A stretch of 64,000 nucleotides of DNA, from assembly GCA_027886185.1 (NCBI GenBank), contig WOAB01000056.1, positions 14,756,001 to 14,820,000 of the forward strand, read 5' to 3'. The notes under the pieces are model-generated. The model made no database searches. It worked only from the letters and a program-made list of their open reading frames with translations, and was not told where the DNA came from. The translations under genes and the position numbers were made by a program. This DNA is from Rheum nobile (taxonomy: Eukaryota > Streptophyta > Magnoliopsida > Caryophyllales > Polygonaceae). This document shows positions 23,090 through 34,453 of this stretch, piece by piece. How positions within the stretch are numbered: the first letter of the stretch is position 1; each line of letters begins with the position of its first letter.

Positions 23090-23828
23090 AATTCCCCCCA
23101 TACTTAGACCTTTACTCGTCCCGAGTAAGCTAATGATAAACCTACTCTCTCAATCAAACACCAAGGCCTCAGGAAGTACAAGAAAATAAGACACCAGCAA
23201 CTACAACATATCAACAATCAGCTCCAGACAACCAAAACAAGTGATGCAAAGATAATTCTAATCCTAACTCCAATCTAGCTCCTTATCACTCTAGAGTGGC
23301 CTACCCGAGTCCTCCTTATGACTCCTCTTCTTATGACGCCTCGCCAAGAATAATGAGAAATCCTAAAATCACTCTTCTTCTTTTTCGCTCATCTTGCCTA
23401 GGCGCCCTCTCGGGTTTTCACCTAGCCACTCATTTCATTTTGCTAGACGTCTCACATATACTCGCATCACTCCAGTCCACTTTTGCATCGGGCTATACCA
23501 GTCGGACTACCTGCTTTTTATCTGAACCGCCCTTTCGGGTTTTCGGCTCATCCCAGGATTTTGATTGCCTTTTTCAAATCTTTTTGGCTTTTTCATTTTT
23601 TTTATTTTTAAATCAAATGCTCGAATGGAAATTACAGTGTCGACCATAAGATAGGTCAACTGTCTCAACCTCGGCTTCTTCTTCTCCTTGATCGCGTAGG
23701 TTCGCACGGAAAGATTTGTCGATTTCTGGATCAAAAGCAGCTAGATGAGAGTCAGTACTACGAGTGTCGACCATAAGATAGGTCTCCACCAAAATCAATC
23801 ACAAAAACACACAACAAAACAGGAAACT

Positions 23829-23846
23829 TCCCCGGCAACGGCGCCA
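23829..23846 (-). other. Primer binding site, tRNA-Asp type
   Basis: On - the sequence is TGGCGCCGTTGCCGGGGA, complementary to the 3' end of plant tRNA-Asp and typical of Athila elements. It starts four bases inside the LTR boundary at 23851. Confidence 0.88.
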
Positions 23847-23850
23847 AATT

Positions 23851-25189
23851 TGACATGGCCGAAATATGCAATGCAAATATCGTTGAATGGCCTAGTCAAA
23901 GTAAAAGTCCTAACAACCTACTAAACATATGTATAGTAAGCAAGTAAGGGTCGAACACACAGGGAAGATCTGATGAAGTATGCAATTATGATTAACAAGT
24001 AACAAGGAAGGGGGGGTTTTAGTAATCAAACCGAGCAAAGTAAACAGGTTTAGTTGACTTGAGAATATGATTGGGGAAGTAGTTCCACTGGAACGAGATC
24101 CAGAATACAGAGATGAAATTTGATCACTGAAATCTATTAAATCCAAGTTCTTTAACTATTCTTATGGTTGTTCCCACCCTGATCTTGATTAACTACCAAT
24201 TCAGACAGTTGTTGATAGTACTTACTACAATATCAATGGAAGAAAACCTTACCACTAATAAAGCAATAGCAATGCACACAAGGATATAGGATACATGCAA
24301 ATAGAAGAAAACCTTACTACTTAACATGCAAATGATTCTCACTCACAATTGCACACTCGTATTCCACTATATGCAACAATTGTGTATGCTACTAGATATG
24401 CACTCGTATTCCACTATATGCAAACTCTAGCAATTGATAAATATTACTCAACCTAGTTGATCAGGCTATGAAGAATAACAATGAATCAATATTCAATATA
24501 ACCAAGAGAATCAAACCAACAAATATAAGAATAGGAACAAGGAATAGAAATCTCACAAACACATCAACTGTATTGCTTCAAACTTCTAGTAGAACAAAGG
24601 GAAATTAGTGCTCCATTCAGATGTAAATGAAACCCTAATTGAGAAAAACTACGATGATAAAAAGTGTCTTCTAAAGTGTCTGGTTCTCTTAACCTAGGAA
24701 AAGGTCTTAAATAGGCTTAGGAAATAAGTTTAACCTAACGAAAATAGTAAAGGAAATAAAATAATAAAAATAAGAAAGTCTGAAAATGCATAAAATGAAA
24801 TAGTGTCTTCTGGCCACGAGGCGTTACGTGTGCCCACCACGGGGCGTCAGCTTCCACCGCGGGGCGTCAGCATCCTTCTCTGAGACCCACCGTCGGGTCG
24901 CGGTGTCTCTGGCACGGGGCGGTAATAGTTCGCCCACTCCTTTCTTCAGCTCTTCTTCTTTTCTTCCGCTCTTCTATACTACCAAGTGTTGGTAGCCTTC
25001 TCCAACTAGTCTTCAAGCGGATCCTCATCCATCTTCATCATCTCCATCCTTCATTAAGCTGTAAATCCCTGGATATCTTCAATTCTCTCCACATCTTCTG
25101 GATTACAGACTTAACCTCAAATCTAGTCATAAACTCCTCTAAATAATGCTAATAATTGCTAGTAAAGGTGTATGAAATGACACCTATCA
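23851..25189 (-). repeat. Right LTR of the deleted Athila-type element
   Basis: 1339 bp, similar to 21744-23089 with scattered substitutions and small indels. It ends CACCTATCA and abuts a fragment of another gypsy LTR. Confidence 0.85.
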
Positions 25190-25691
25190 TCCGGCGACAA
25201 TGGAACGAGAGAGAGAGAGAGAGATTTGAGATGTCTTCCTCCTCCTTTTATAGGCCAAGCAAGGAGCTCAGCTGGCACCTCCCCCACCGTCTCACCGCTT
25301 CAGCTCCGACAAGATCGGCAAGCAGCTCAAGCAAAGTTCGGCGGAGCAGAAAAGAAATCATGATGGTGCGGGTGCGATGGGTCTCACCGCGGGGTGCGGT
25401 GGCGACCAATTCTGACCGCGGGTGCGGTCAAGGCAAATTCTGTGCCTTTTGCCCACTTTTGTCCGGGAAGAATTATGGGTATGGGTTTTAACCTCGGTTT
25501 AAACATATTCGTATCCGAACAAATATTCTAAGTCCCAAAATACGTCGAATGTATTTTATTCCACTCAAGGAATTATTACAGAGCTCAAGTATTTAACAGA
25601 ACGTCTGAACTTCTCTGAAAATAATTCGACTACAATACGAGTGTTTGGAAAACTTATCAAAATACTCTTTACTAAAATGAGGGGTATTACA
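25190..25691 (-). repeat. Fragment of a TGTAATACCCC-type gypsy LTR
   Basis: It ends GAGGGGTATTACA like the LTR at 4691-6960, and the last 190 bp align with 6772-6960. On - it has a TATA box (TATAAAA at 25246-25252) and GC-rich words at 25385-25430 (CACCGCGGGGTGCGGTGG, ACCGCGGGTGCGGT). It is truncated on the left by the Athila-type LTR, so only the promoter-side part of this LTR remains. Confidence 0.75.
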
Positions 25692-25899
25692 ATAATATGA
25701 TACTTACTTGCCAAGATTGCATTAAATCTAACTCCTCCCTGTAGTTTCTTCTTTGTCTACTACGACTCTACACGGGGTTCCATCGCCTTGCATATAGAAA
25801 ATTATTGTCGAAAAAACTCATTATGTGGAGGACGAAAGCTAGGGAAGTACAGATAGATCCAAGCCTATACATAAATATGTTTTTACAAACATATCAACC

Positions 25900-27374
25900 T
25901 AAAACATAAATTTAATTAAATAATATAAAAATAATATGCAACACAATTCTTACCAATAACAATGTATAGCAGGTCGACATCTGACGACATTCATGGCATG
26001 AACACTCGCCCAATAAATGATACATGAATGTCAAAGTGCCAGAACCCCAAGAAAGATTGCGAGTAGCATGAACGTCACTCACATAGGTCAGATATGGCAT
26101 GGGCAACAAGTGTTGGGGCTTGTTAGGAAATAGGGTCGAGCCCATCAGGTAGAGCAGATAACCTGAAGCGATAGTCTCATCATCCAACTTTGTGCTCAAG
26201 TAATGACTTCTTAGGTTATCTGCAATGAGTCCACGTTCTGCCATTTGCGATGTCAAGTCAAAGAACTCCATTGCCCTTTGTACTTGTTCATTGAACAATT
26301 CATTTTTTCCCCTTTGATACGATCCTGTAGAGGAAGTCCCATTCCATTCCCATCAATGTTGAGGCCTAAAATCATGTATACATCAAGGAGAGTTAAAGTC
26401 ATCTCTCCAAATGGCATGTGAAATGAATTCGTCTTCGGCTGCCATCGCTCCACAAAAGCAAAAATCAAAGGCACATCTACATAAGTGTAGATCAGGTCCT
26501 GCAGATGTGTGATGCCACTGTTTTGGGCCAGATCGCACCATGGAGATTCATTGTCTAGACTCCATTTGCGTAGTTGCTCATGCATATGCTGAAACGTCAT
26601 AGTTTCTCGCTCATATAAAAGAAAATGTTATATAAAAAAATAAACAGGAAATAATTTAAAATCAAATCAAATTCTGATAACTTACGATGCCCTGATAAAT
26701 AAAGTATGTTATATGGGCTGTGAAGCTAAAAAGCAAGTCTGGGTTCTCTAGACCTCCAGCTACATGTCCTACCAACTTAGGATCGATAGCATCCCCTCTG
26801 CGGCCTCTAGCCTGTCTACGCTGTGTAGAAGGAGTCGGTTCCTTCACCGGTTCCTCAACACTAGGCTGCTAAATGGGCCAAACACCTTGCCCACTCATAT
26901 CTCCCGACTACCCCGACCACATAGGAACGGGTACAGGAGGTACATATCATGTAGGATCCTATAAAACAAATTATTAGAAACAATATTAAATAATATAATA
27001 GTTTAATTAACTAAGCATATATATAGTTACTTACCACATTCGGGTTAATTGTCTGGTATATCGGTGGATCGTTCAACGGCATGTTGTTCAATGGCGGGTC
27101 TGGATATACTGGTATGGTCAATTCATTTACCGTACTCGGTCCTGCTTCGTCGCCTCTTTTGATTTTTTCTTCAAAGGTTGCCTTCTTTGGTATACTCGGT
27201 CCTCCTGTTCTTGTTCTTGTCCCTCACAAACAACGTTTCACCTTCGATGACAAGCAAATCTTGTTTCGTTATCCATCTGTAACAGGAAAAAACAACACTT
27301 TAGAAGCAGCTATGTCATCCAGGAGTACAACACATTCCAACTTCAGCAACAAATGTAAGTGCTCAGGCTTGTAA
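25900..27374 (-). pseudogene. Plant mobile domain (MAIN-like) gene of the MULE, degenerate
   Basis: The best exon (26600-26253 on -) reads as the plant mobile domain: SGITHLQDLIYTYVDVPLIF, FVERWQPKTNSFHMPFGEMT, LTLLDVYMILGLNIDG. It continues after a frame break at 25912-26298 with ADNLRSHYLSTKLDDETIAS and YLLYLMGSTLFPNK, also typical of the family. An upstream exon (26847-26662) and a further one (27310-27040) are recognisable but contain stops. Plant MAIN/MAIL proteins act in silencing and genome stability; copies with this domain are also carried by transposons. Here it points toward the transposase gene from the other end of the same element. Confidence 0.75.
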
Positions 27375-27504
27375 TGTTATTCTAGCTTCTTCACCCAATT
27401 GAAACAAAAATACAAATTCCGCTTCTGTGGGCAAAAAAACAGACCCAAAACAAAAATCCAAATTCTGCTTCTGTACAACACATTCCATCTCCACGGCGGA
27501 GATT

Positions 27505-28065
27505 CACTCTTCTCGTCACGGACCAAGTCAATCCGCTCGTGACAGATCAAGCAGATCCGCCCGTGACAGATCAAGCAGATATGCCCGTCACGAACGGGTT
27601 GCTCATCTTCTTCCTTAAACAAAATTCGCGAGATCGAACCCTAAAACCTAAACTAAGCCATGTTCAAATCCATATTCAAAACCGACATTTTTCCATTCAA
27701 ACAACATTCAAACATGTTCAAATCCAACATTAAACACTTAATCATGTAAACCCTAAAACCTAACTCATATAAAAACTTGCAAACAAATTCAATAATTTCA
27801 CCACACCATTAAACTAAGCCAGGAACAAGTAAAGAATTAACTAACCTCATGGATCGTAATGGACGAATTCGATTGATACGTGACAGATCAACTAGGCCTC
27901 GACATTAGAAGAGAGCATGAACAAACGAGTCGCGAGATGTATTAATTTGAAGAATGATTGGGAGCATTGCGAAGTTGCTGTATTTATATACAACAACTAC
28001 GTCCGTGACAGACTAAACTCTTCCATTCATCACGGACAGATATGTTTCGTCTGTGACAGACGGCC
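27505..28065. repeat. Right subterminal CGTGACAG/CGTCACGG array of the MULE
   Basis: CGTGACAGATCAAGCAGAT is repeated near 27537 and 27561, flanked by CGTCACGG words at about 27514 and 27586. More CGTGACAGA words lie near 27871, 28003 and 28051. This mirrors the left array (10860-11015). Confidence 0.65.
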
Positions 28066-29474
28066 CAGGGCGCTAAACAACAATTTACCAAGGGCTCTAA
28101 ATGTAACACCCCCAGGCCAGTGGTGCTACAGTGTCATAGCCCCGAATGACTATAAGGCGGTTGAAGAGAAAAAATGCAAAACATAACCCATATATATAAT
28201 ATCAAAAGTAGCACAGCGGAAAACCTGTAAAACCTGCCAGAGTTTGAAACCACCAACAACTTAACATACTGAAATACAACCATTTATAAACCAAAAACCA
28301 AAAACCAAAACCAATACAATAAATACAACCCATTCAAAGTCCGAAACCAAAACGACACGTGCAACAAGTCAAGTCCAAACCAAAAGAGTAGAGTTTTCGA
28401 CTCCAAAACCGACGGTGATCAGAATCCTCCTTGCTGGCGCTAAACCTGAAAAGCCTGATTGACTGAGGGACCCGATACCCCAGTCAACCACGGCACGTAA
28501 ACTGCAGTTGGTCAGTCTCGTGAAAGACTATGGCAAGATTAGCCCAGCCAAAACAGTTTCAAAACCATAGAGTTATCACGACAATCAAACAATACCAAAC
28601 AAAAACAGATCATACTTAATATACAAATAACTACACTTGACTAATATCACACCAACCAACTAACCAACCACACGACAAAACACAAACATAAACACACACT
28701 AACACATAACCGATCAATCACCCATTCTTATCCAATTCTACACGATACTAACTTCTTTCAATCCAACCTCAAACTCATCGCAAGCATAAACGAATAGAAC
28801 GATCCAATCCAACTTCCTCTCCATTAATAATGCCTCAATCAATAACTCTAAGTGCATACACATATCTTACTACTGACTTACAACCAAAGCTAACCAAATA
28901 TACAGAACTCACTACTGTACTAACACAACAAATCCAGTTAACCTTCACATCAACAAACACATAGGCATCAACAAAAATAATCATCACATAATACAATCAT
29001 AACCAAATAACGATCCAAGCCAGCCACCCTTCTGGTGTCGCTTGTTCGTTAACATAGACTGTAACTCATACACTCAAATTCAAACCATGTGGCCCACACC
29101 CTCAAGATGGGAAACCAACCTTCACAACATCCACACAATCGACCTTCATAATCAATCAACATACCCTTTTATCCGAACTAGCTAATACCAGCATCCACAT
29201 CAACAGAGATTCACAACTTTGACTAGTTACAATTAACAATATAACACACGAAATTCACAACCACAACCAATGGCCAACAATGACCCATAACCACAACTAA
29301 TAACAATCAACGTCCAACATAAACCAATTATCAAACATACAACCAAATTACCAACACAACCACTTAATCAAGTACATAATCAACATTCATCACAAATCCA
29401 CGTATTCAGGTACACAACCAATATCATTAACACAACCACTTAATCAAGTATACAACCAACATTCAACACATAAC

Positions 29475-29690
29475 CAACACACACAACCACCAACACCTCC
29501 AATCCAACCTCCGTCTCCACCACCACATCACCGGGTGAGACAATCAACACACACAACTACCAACACCTCCAATCCAACCTCCGTCTCCACCACCACATCA
29601 CCGGGTGAGACAATCAACACACACAACCACCAACACCTCCAATCCAACCTCCGTCTCCACCACCACATCACCGGGTGAGACAATCAACAC
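29475..29690. repeat. 70-bp tandem repeat in the solo LTR
   Basis: About three near-identical units; CACATCACCGGGTGAGACAA recurs at exactly 70-bp steps (29525, 29595, 29665). The unit includes the palindrome-like CACCGGGTG. Confidence 0.85.
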
Positions 29691-29919
29691 ACACTTTCCG
29701 GATGGGACTTTCACCATCCAACCCTTGGCCCTTAACGACGTAGGCGTGCACCCTACGCGGTTTGGTGAGACTATCATCACTTGACCCTTCGACTTTCGGG
29801 GGTTCATACCCACCGAGGCCCTAAATATAAGGACTTTCACCAACCAACAACATTCCACCGCTACACCGACACCAATTCAAACACTTCATACGACAACCAA
29901 TCAAATATCACATAATCAC

Positions 29920-30140
29920 ATACACACACACAATCCAACACACACACACAAACTCAATCCAACACACACACACACACATTCAATCCAACACATGCACACA
30001 CATGATCCAACACACGCACACACACACACACATTCAATCCAACACATACACACGATCCAACACACACACACATTCAATCCAACACACACACACGATCCAA
30101 CACACACACACACACACATTCAATCCAACACATATCACAC
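29920..30140. repeat. AC-rich microsatellite mixed with TTCAATCCAACACA units
   Basis: (AC)n runs of 4-9 dinucleotides alternate with TTCAATCCAACACA or GATCCAACACA. The open frames here are repeat artefacts. Confidence 0.9.
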
Positions 30141-31199
30141 CTCATCACACATTATCACACATCTCATCCAAGCCATTATATAGTCAAACAAACCAATTAA
30201 AATAATAGCTCAAGCAACGGTAAAATTAAACATAATCAGTTTATAAAAATATATAAGTTAGGCAAGGATCCTCTTGCCTCAAGTCGAACCACAACGACCC
30301 CAGAGGTCTCCAAACCACTCGAACGAACCTGCGAATTCAATCTGAGCAAAACTCTGGCGTTAATTCATATCAAACCACAACTAGAGAAAAATCCCCAAAT
30401 CAAACCCTAAATAATACCTTCACAAAATTCAGCAATCACACCCACAAAAATCAACCCAATGGCTCACGAAATTGCTCTTCCACAGCCCATGAAGGATAAA
30501 TCAACATCAATTCGGACCACTATACAACATCAATTCGAACATATACCAAATCAATTCAAACCTTAAAAAAATCAGCAAAGCTTATTCAACCAAATCAACC
30601 CCAAGCAAACCCAAATCAACCCACCACCTTACCTCTTCGTTACTCACTCCGTCCTCGCCGGGAAGATGGCTCCCGACGCCGGAACCATGTCGGAGCTCAG
30701 CAGAGGCACTCGGACAACAACAGCTCAGTAGCGGCTCCATCACGCATCAGCCCACAGCTACGAACCAGCAACGAACCAACACAGCCATGGCTCAACAGCG
30801 ACTGACGACAGCGGCTCAGTACCGGATCTGGGTCCTCGTTCACCGGCTCAGCACCCGGACAGCAACAGCGAGCACGGACAGCAGCGAAGCCCCACAGCAG
30901 CGAACATGGATCGGGCTCGGGCTCGCCGGAGGAGAAGCAACTCGGCTCGACAAGGGGGAGGTCGGTTCGACGGAGAAGGGGACAGGTTTGCTGAGGAGGG
31001 ACCGAGCACAAGGGGAAGGGAGCTGCTCGATGAGGAAGAAAGAGCGTGAGCTGAGGAGATAAAAATCGGGAGGATGAGATCCGAATTTTAGGGAGTTAGG
31101 GATTTAATCCCCCAAATTCCCATTTTTCCCCCTTTTAACAAAACTCATAATTAATTTACCAAAATGTCATTATCCACTTATTTGGGGTATTTCACTAAA

Positions 31200-31849
31200 T
31201 ATCAACGGCCTATTTTTAAACCTCGCTTGGTAATCAAGGAGCATCATGAAGAACATCAAATATTTAAAATTATTGTTGAATCTACGATCCTACAATCATG
31301 AAGCATTAGAAAATGTCATATATGCATCATCATGATCATTCTCATTTAAATTTAGATTCAGACATTTATAAGTTTAAGATTTTAATATATGGATGAAATG
31401 GTGCCTAATATGTATAATCAATCACTTACAACTATTTAACCTAATTTTATACGTGGCAATACGTTAATATAGATTAGTTTTATTTTTTCAAAAAAATATG
31501 AAAAATTATTGTGCAAATATATTTTTTAAAGCACTAAAAAAATTGTTTTCATATGTGTTATTTTATCTATAATTTTAATTATTAATTTATTTTATTTGAC
31601 TAATCTTTATCATATATTTATTATGCTTATCATATATAATAATGTTGTAAATTTTAAAAATAATCATTAGATATATTTTCAAGTTTAATATATTCTCATC
31701 GAGTACATGACTCTCCTTTTATGGTATACACGCCTCCACCATTGTATAAACTTTCAAATTTATAAGTTTACGATATTATTTAGGATAAGTGTGTTTTTTC
31801 TTACATACAAATATACAATAATTTTTTTGACAAAATAAATGTAATGTTA
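31200..31849. other. MULE right flank and AT-rich spacer
   Basis: The first bases complete the MULE right end. 31272-31296 is the second arm of the 25-bp direct repeat (see 10665). The rest is AT-rich with no gene seen. Confidence 0.5.
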
Positions 31850-32982
31850 TCTATATACTATTACTAAAGTCATAACTATCTCTCCTAGGTGTCAACCATT
31901 TAATTATGCCAAGTCATCAACTTAATTAACTCATTTACCTATTTGTCCTTTTACTTTTTTACAAATTAAAGCCCAATTATCAACCTAAATTAACTATATA
32001 TGTCTTAACATATAAATTAATAATAGTTTATATAATATATTTAGATAATATCATTCTAGATAAATAAAGAAAGCTATATTATATAAATATGTACATTTTA
32101 CACATATGATTCACCTCTTTATATCTAAATTACTTCATCTTTTAATTAGTTAAAGTTTTGGCTAATATACATCATCTTTCTTACCAATACAAATTCCATT
32201 ATTTTTTATCAGTTAAAAGTTTTGGTTAATCCAACTCTATTTAACAAAATATAATATCATTTGTACGTGTTCCATATAAAATTCACATAATCAAGTTTCA
32301 TATATATGTAATAATTACCAAAATATAGTGTTATTTGTACGTGTGGCATATAGGATTTTCATTATCAAATTTCATATATATGGATATACAATTAACCAAA
32401 TATAGTAGGAGTGTTCATGGGTGGACCGGACCGGATTTTCGGACCGGACCGGACCGGAAATGACCGGACCGGATCTGTAAAATTCTGGTCCGGTCTCCGG
32501 TCCATCATTTCCCCAAAATCGGTTTCTGGTCCGGTCCAAACCCGGAAAAAATCCGGTCCGGACCGGAAGACCGGAATTTAAAAAAAAAAAAAATTGTAAT
32601 TTATATGTTTTATATATTTTGTTTAGATTTATATGTATTTTTTTGTAGATATTTTTTTAAATTTAATAAGTTAGGAGTATATATGTTTTATAAATATTTT
32701 TTTAGATATTTTTTTATAGATTTTAAATAAAAATTTAATTTTTTTATTTTTTAAAATTAAATCCGGTCCAAGACCGGACCGGACCGGATTAAGACCGGAC
32801 CGGACCTATCCGGTCCGGTCTTCGGTCCACATATGCCCAAAAATCCGATCCGGTCCGGACCGGATGAACACCCCTAAAATATAGTGATGGTTGTACGTGT
32901 TTTAACCAAATATAGGATTTTCATTATCAAATTTCATATATATGGATATACAATTAACCAAATATAGTGATGGTTGTACATG

Positions 32983-33013
<31 letters not shown>
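31850..33013 (+). mobile_element. Helitron-like sequence, copy A (split by an hAT MITE; right part beyond 43086)
   Basis: It begins at an A|T site with TCTATATACTATTACTAAAG followed by CTCTCCTAGGTGTCAACC, which looks like a Helitron 5' end. About 550 bp then match copy B at 43145-43738 closely. The copy is interrupted by the hAT MITE (32406-32876) and by the TA-tract element (33014-43086). About 60 bp of it is duplicated at 32900-32965. A 3' hairpin with CTRR was not found for this copy. Confidence 0.5.
32406..32876. mobile_element. hAT-type MITE rich in CCGGACCGG words
   Basis: Terminal inverted repeats are TAGGAGTGTTCAT on the left and ATGAACACCCCTA on the right. The 8-bp target duplication AAATATAG is exact (32398-32405 and 32877-32884). 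The matching empty site is present in the second Helitron-like copy at 43694-43701. Both ends hold dense GGACCGGACC words, so the 471-bp element can fold on itself. No coding region. Confidence 0.9.
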
Positions 33014-33015
<2 letters not shown>

Positions 33016-33025
33016 AAGAGCTTCA

Positions 33026-34393
33026 TGATAGGTGTTATTTCATACACCTTTACTAGCAATTATTAGCATAATTTGGAGGAGTTTATGAGTGGTTTTTAGG
33101 CTAAGTCTGTGATCCAGAAGTTATGGAGAGAAGTGAAGATATCCCAGGATTTACAGCTTAGATGGAGACATGAGGATGGAGATGGAGCTGTTGAAGCATA
33201 CATGGAGACGACTACCAACACTTGGTAGTAATGAAGAGCAGCAGAAGAAGAGAAGAGGAGCTGGAGAAGAGAGTGAGCGAGCTCACCGCCCCGCGGTGGA
33301 CCCCACCGCGACCCGGCGGTGACTCCCAGAGAAGACTGAAGCCCCGCGCCAGAGGAAGCCACTGCACCGCGGTGGCCGTATTAAATATCCCGCGCCCGAA
33401 GACATTTATTTCCTTTTATTTCGTTCAGACTTTGTTATTTTATTATTCTGTTTCCTTTATTGTTTACATTAGTTTAACCTAGTTTTCTTAAGACTATTTA
33501 AGCCCTCTTTCTAGGTTAAGAGGGAGAGACACTCGCAACAACTTCGCTTTACATCAGACGTTATTTTTCCCCTAGTTTTCATTCTCGTCTGAATGGAGAA
33601 CTAACTTCCCTTTGTTCTACTAGACGATTGAAGCAGTACAGTTGATGTGTTTGTGAGATTTATATTCCTTGTTCTTATCCTTATAAATGTTGGTTTGATT
33701 CTCTTGGTTATATTGATTATTGATTTCTTGTTGTTCTTCTTAGCCTGATCAACTAGGTTGAATACTTTTTATCAATTGCTAGGATTACATATAGGGGTTT
33801 CGAGTGCATATCTAGTGGCATACACGATTGTGCGTATAGGGGTCCCGAACGTACAATCGTGAGTGAGAATCAGTTGCATATTAAGTAGTAAGGTGTCTTT
33901 CTATTTGCATGTATCTTATATCCTTGTGTGTATTGCTATTGCTTTGTTGGTGGTAAAGTATACCGACAACTGTGAGAATCGGTGGTGCTTTATCATTGGC
34001 ATAGTAATAAGTCTATCGACAACTGTGAGAATCGATAGTACTTAAGATCAGGGTGGGAACAACTATAAGGATAGTAAAAGAACTTGGATTTAATAGATTT
34101 CTATGATCAAATTATATCTCTGTATTGTGGATCTCGCTCTAGTAGGACTACTTTCCCCATTATATTTTCTCTACTCAACCAAACTTGTTTGCTTTGCTTG
34201 CTTTGTTCTTTCTTGATAACTAAACCCCCATTTGCTTGTTACTTGTCATTCACAATTGCATACTGCATCAGATCTTCCCTGTGGGTTCGACCCTTGCTTG
34301 CTTACTATACATCTGTTTAGTAGGTCTGTTATGACTTTTTACTTTGATAAGGCTAATCAACGATACTTGCATTGCGCACTTTTAGCCCCGTCA
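33026..34393 (+). repeat. 5' LTR of the Athila-type element (1368 bp)
   Basis: It starts TGATAGGTG and ends CCCCGTCA. It includes GC-rich words at 33284-33321 and 33365-33375 and a TATA-like TATTTAA at 33495-33501. In the 3' LTR the equivalent site reads TATGTAA. Confidence 0.9.
33284..33321. repeat. GC-rich palindromic word pair in the 5' LTR
   Basis: CACCGCCCCGCGGTGG (33284-33299) is followed by CACCGCGACCCGGCGGTG (33304-33321). The same pair is at 40264-40301, and variants are scattered through the element. Confidence 0.85.
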
Positions 34394-34397
34394 AATT

Positions 34398-34415
34398 TGG
34401 CGTCGTTGCCGGGGA
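34398..34415 (+). other. Primer binding site, tRNA-Asp type
   Basis: TGGCGTCGTTGCCGGGGA, one base different from the site at 23829-23846, lies four bases after the 5' LTR. It is complementary to the tRNA-Asp 3' end except at that base. Confidence 0.88.
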
Positions 34416-34453
34416 AGTTTTCTGTTTTTGTTGTGTGTTTTTGTGATTGATTT

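Larger units (their letters stand above)
21744..25189 (-). mobile_element. Athila-type LTR element with a large internal deletion
   Basis: Two LTRs (21744-23089 and 23851-25189) share most of their sequence and start TGATAGGTGTCATTTCA on -. They enclose only 761 bp: a polypurine tract next to the left LTR (- strand GTATGGGGGGAATT), a primer site next to the right LTR, and the first codons of gag (- strand, near 23798-23640). The interior corresponds to the two ends of the element at 33026-41395 with everything between removed. The outer flanks do not match (GCCAC and TCCGG), so the two LTRs do not come from one simple insertion. Confidence 0.85.
28102..31194 (-). repeat. Solo LTR of a gypsy element (3093 bp)
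   Basis: It begins TGTAACACCCCC and ends GGGGTATTTCA, the same end pattern as 4691-6960. The 5-bp target duplication CTAAA is perfect (28097-28101 and 31195-31199). No primer site, polypurine tract or gag/pol is attached, so the internal part has been lost by recombination between LTRs. It sits in the right terminal repeat of the large MULE. Confidence 0.88.
10836..31215. mobile_element. Large Mutator-like element with transposase, OTU and PMD genes, split by nested insertions
   Basis: The left end (about 10842: TATTTAGTGCCCC, later ATTTAACGCCCTGG) matches the inverted right end (reading back from about 31205: GATATTTAG, then from 28101: AGAGCCC and GTTTAGCGCCCTGGG). Both ends then carry several CGTGACGG/CGTCACGG words. 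Coding parts are a FAR1/MULE transposase and an OTU-like protein on + (11189-14893) and a plant-mobile-domain protein on - (25900-27374). The middle (about 15508-25691) and the right terminal repeat (28102-31194) are interrupted by later elements. All three genes are broken. End positions are approximate and I could not identify a target duplication. Confidence 0.7.

Noticed and set aside
29916..30205. ORFs of Cys/Val or His/Thr repeats
   Set aside because: Pure products of the AC microsatellite read in different frames.
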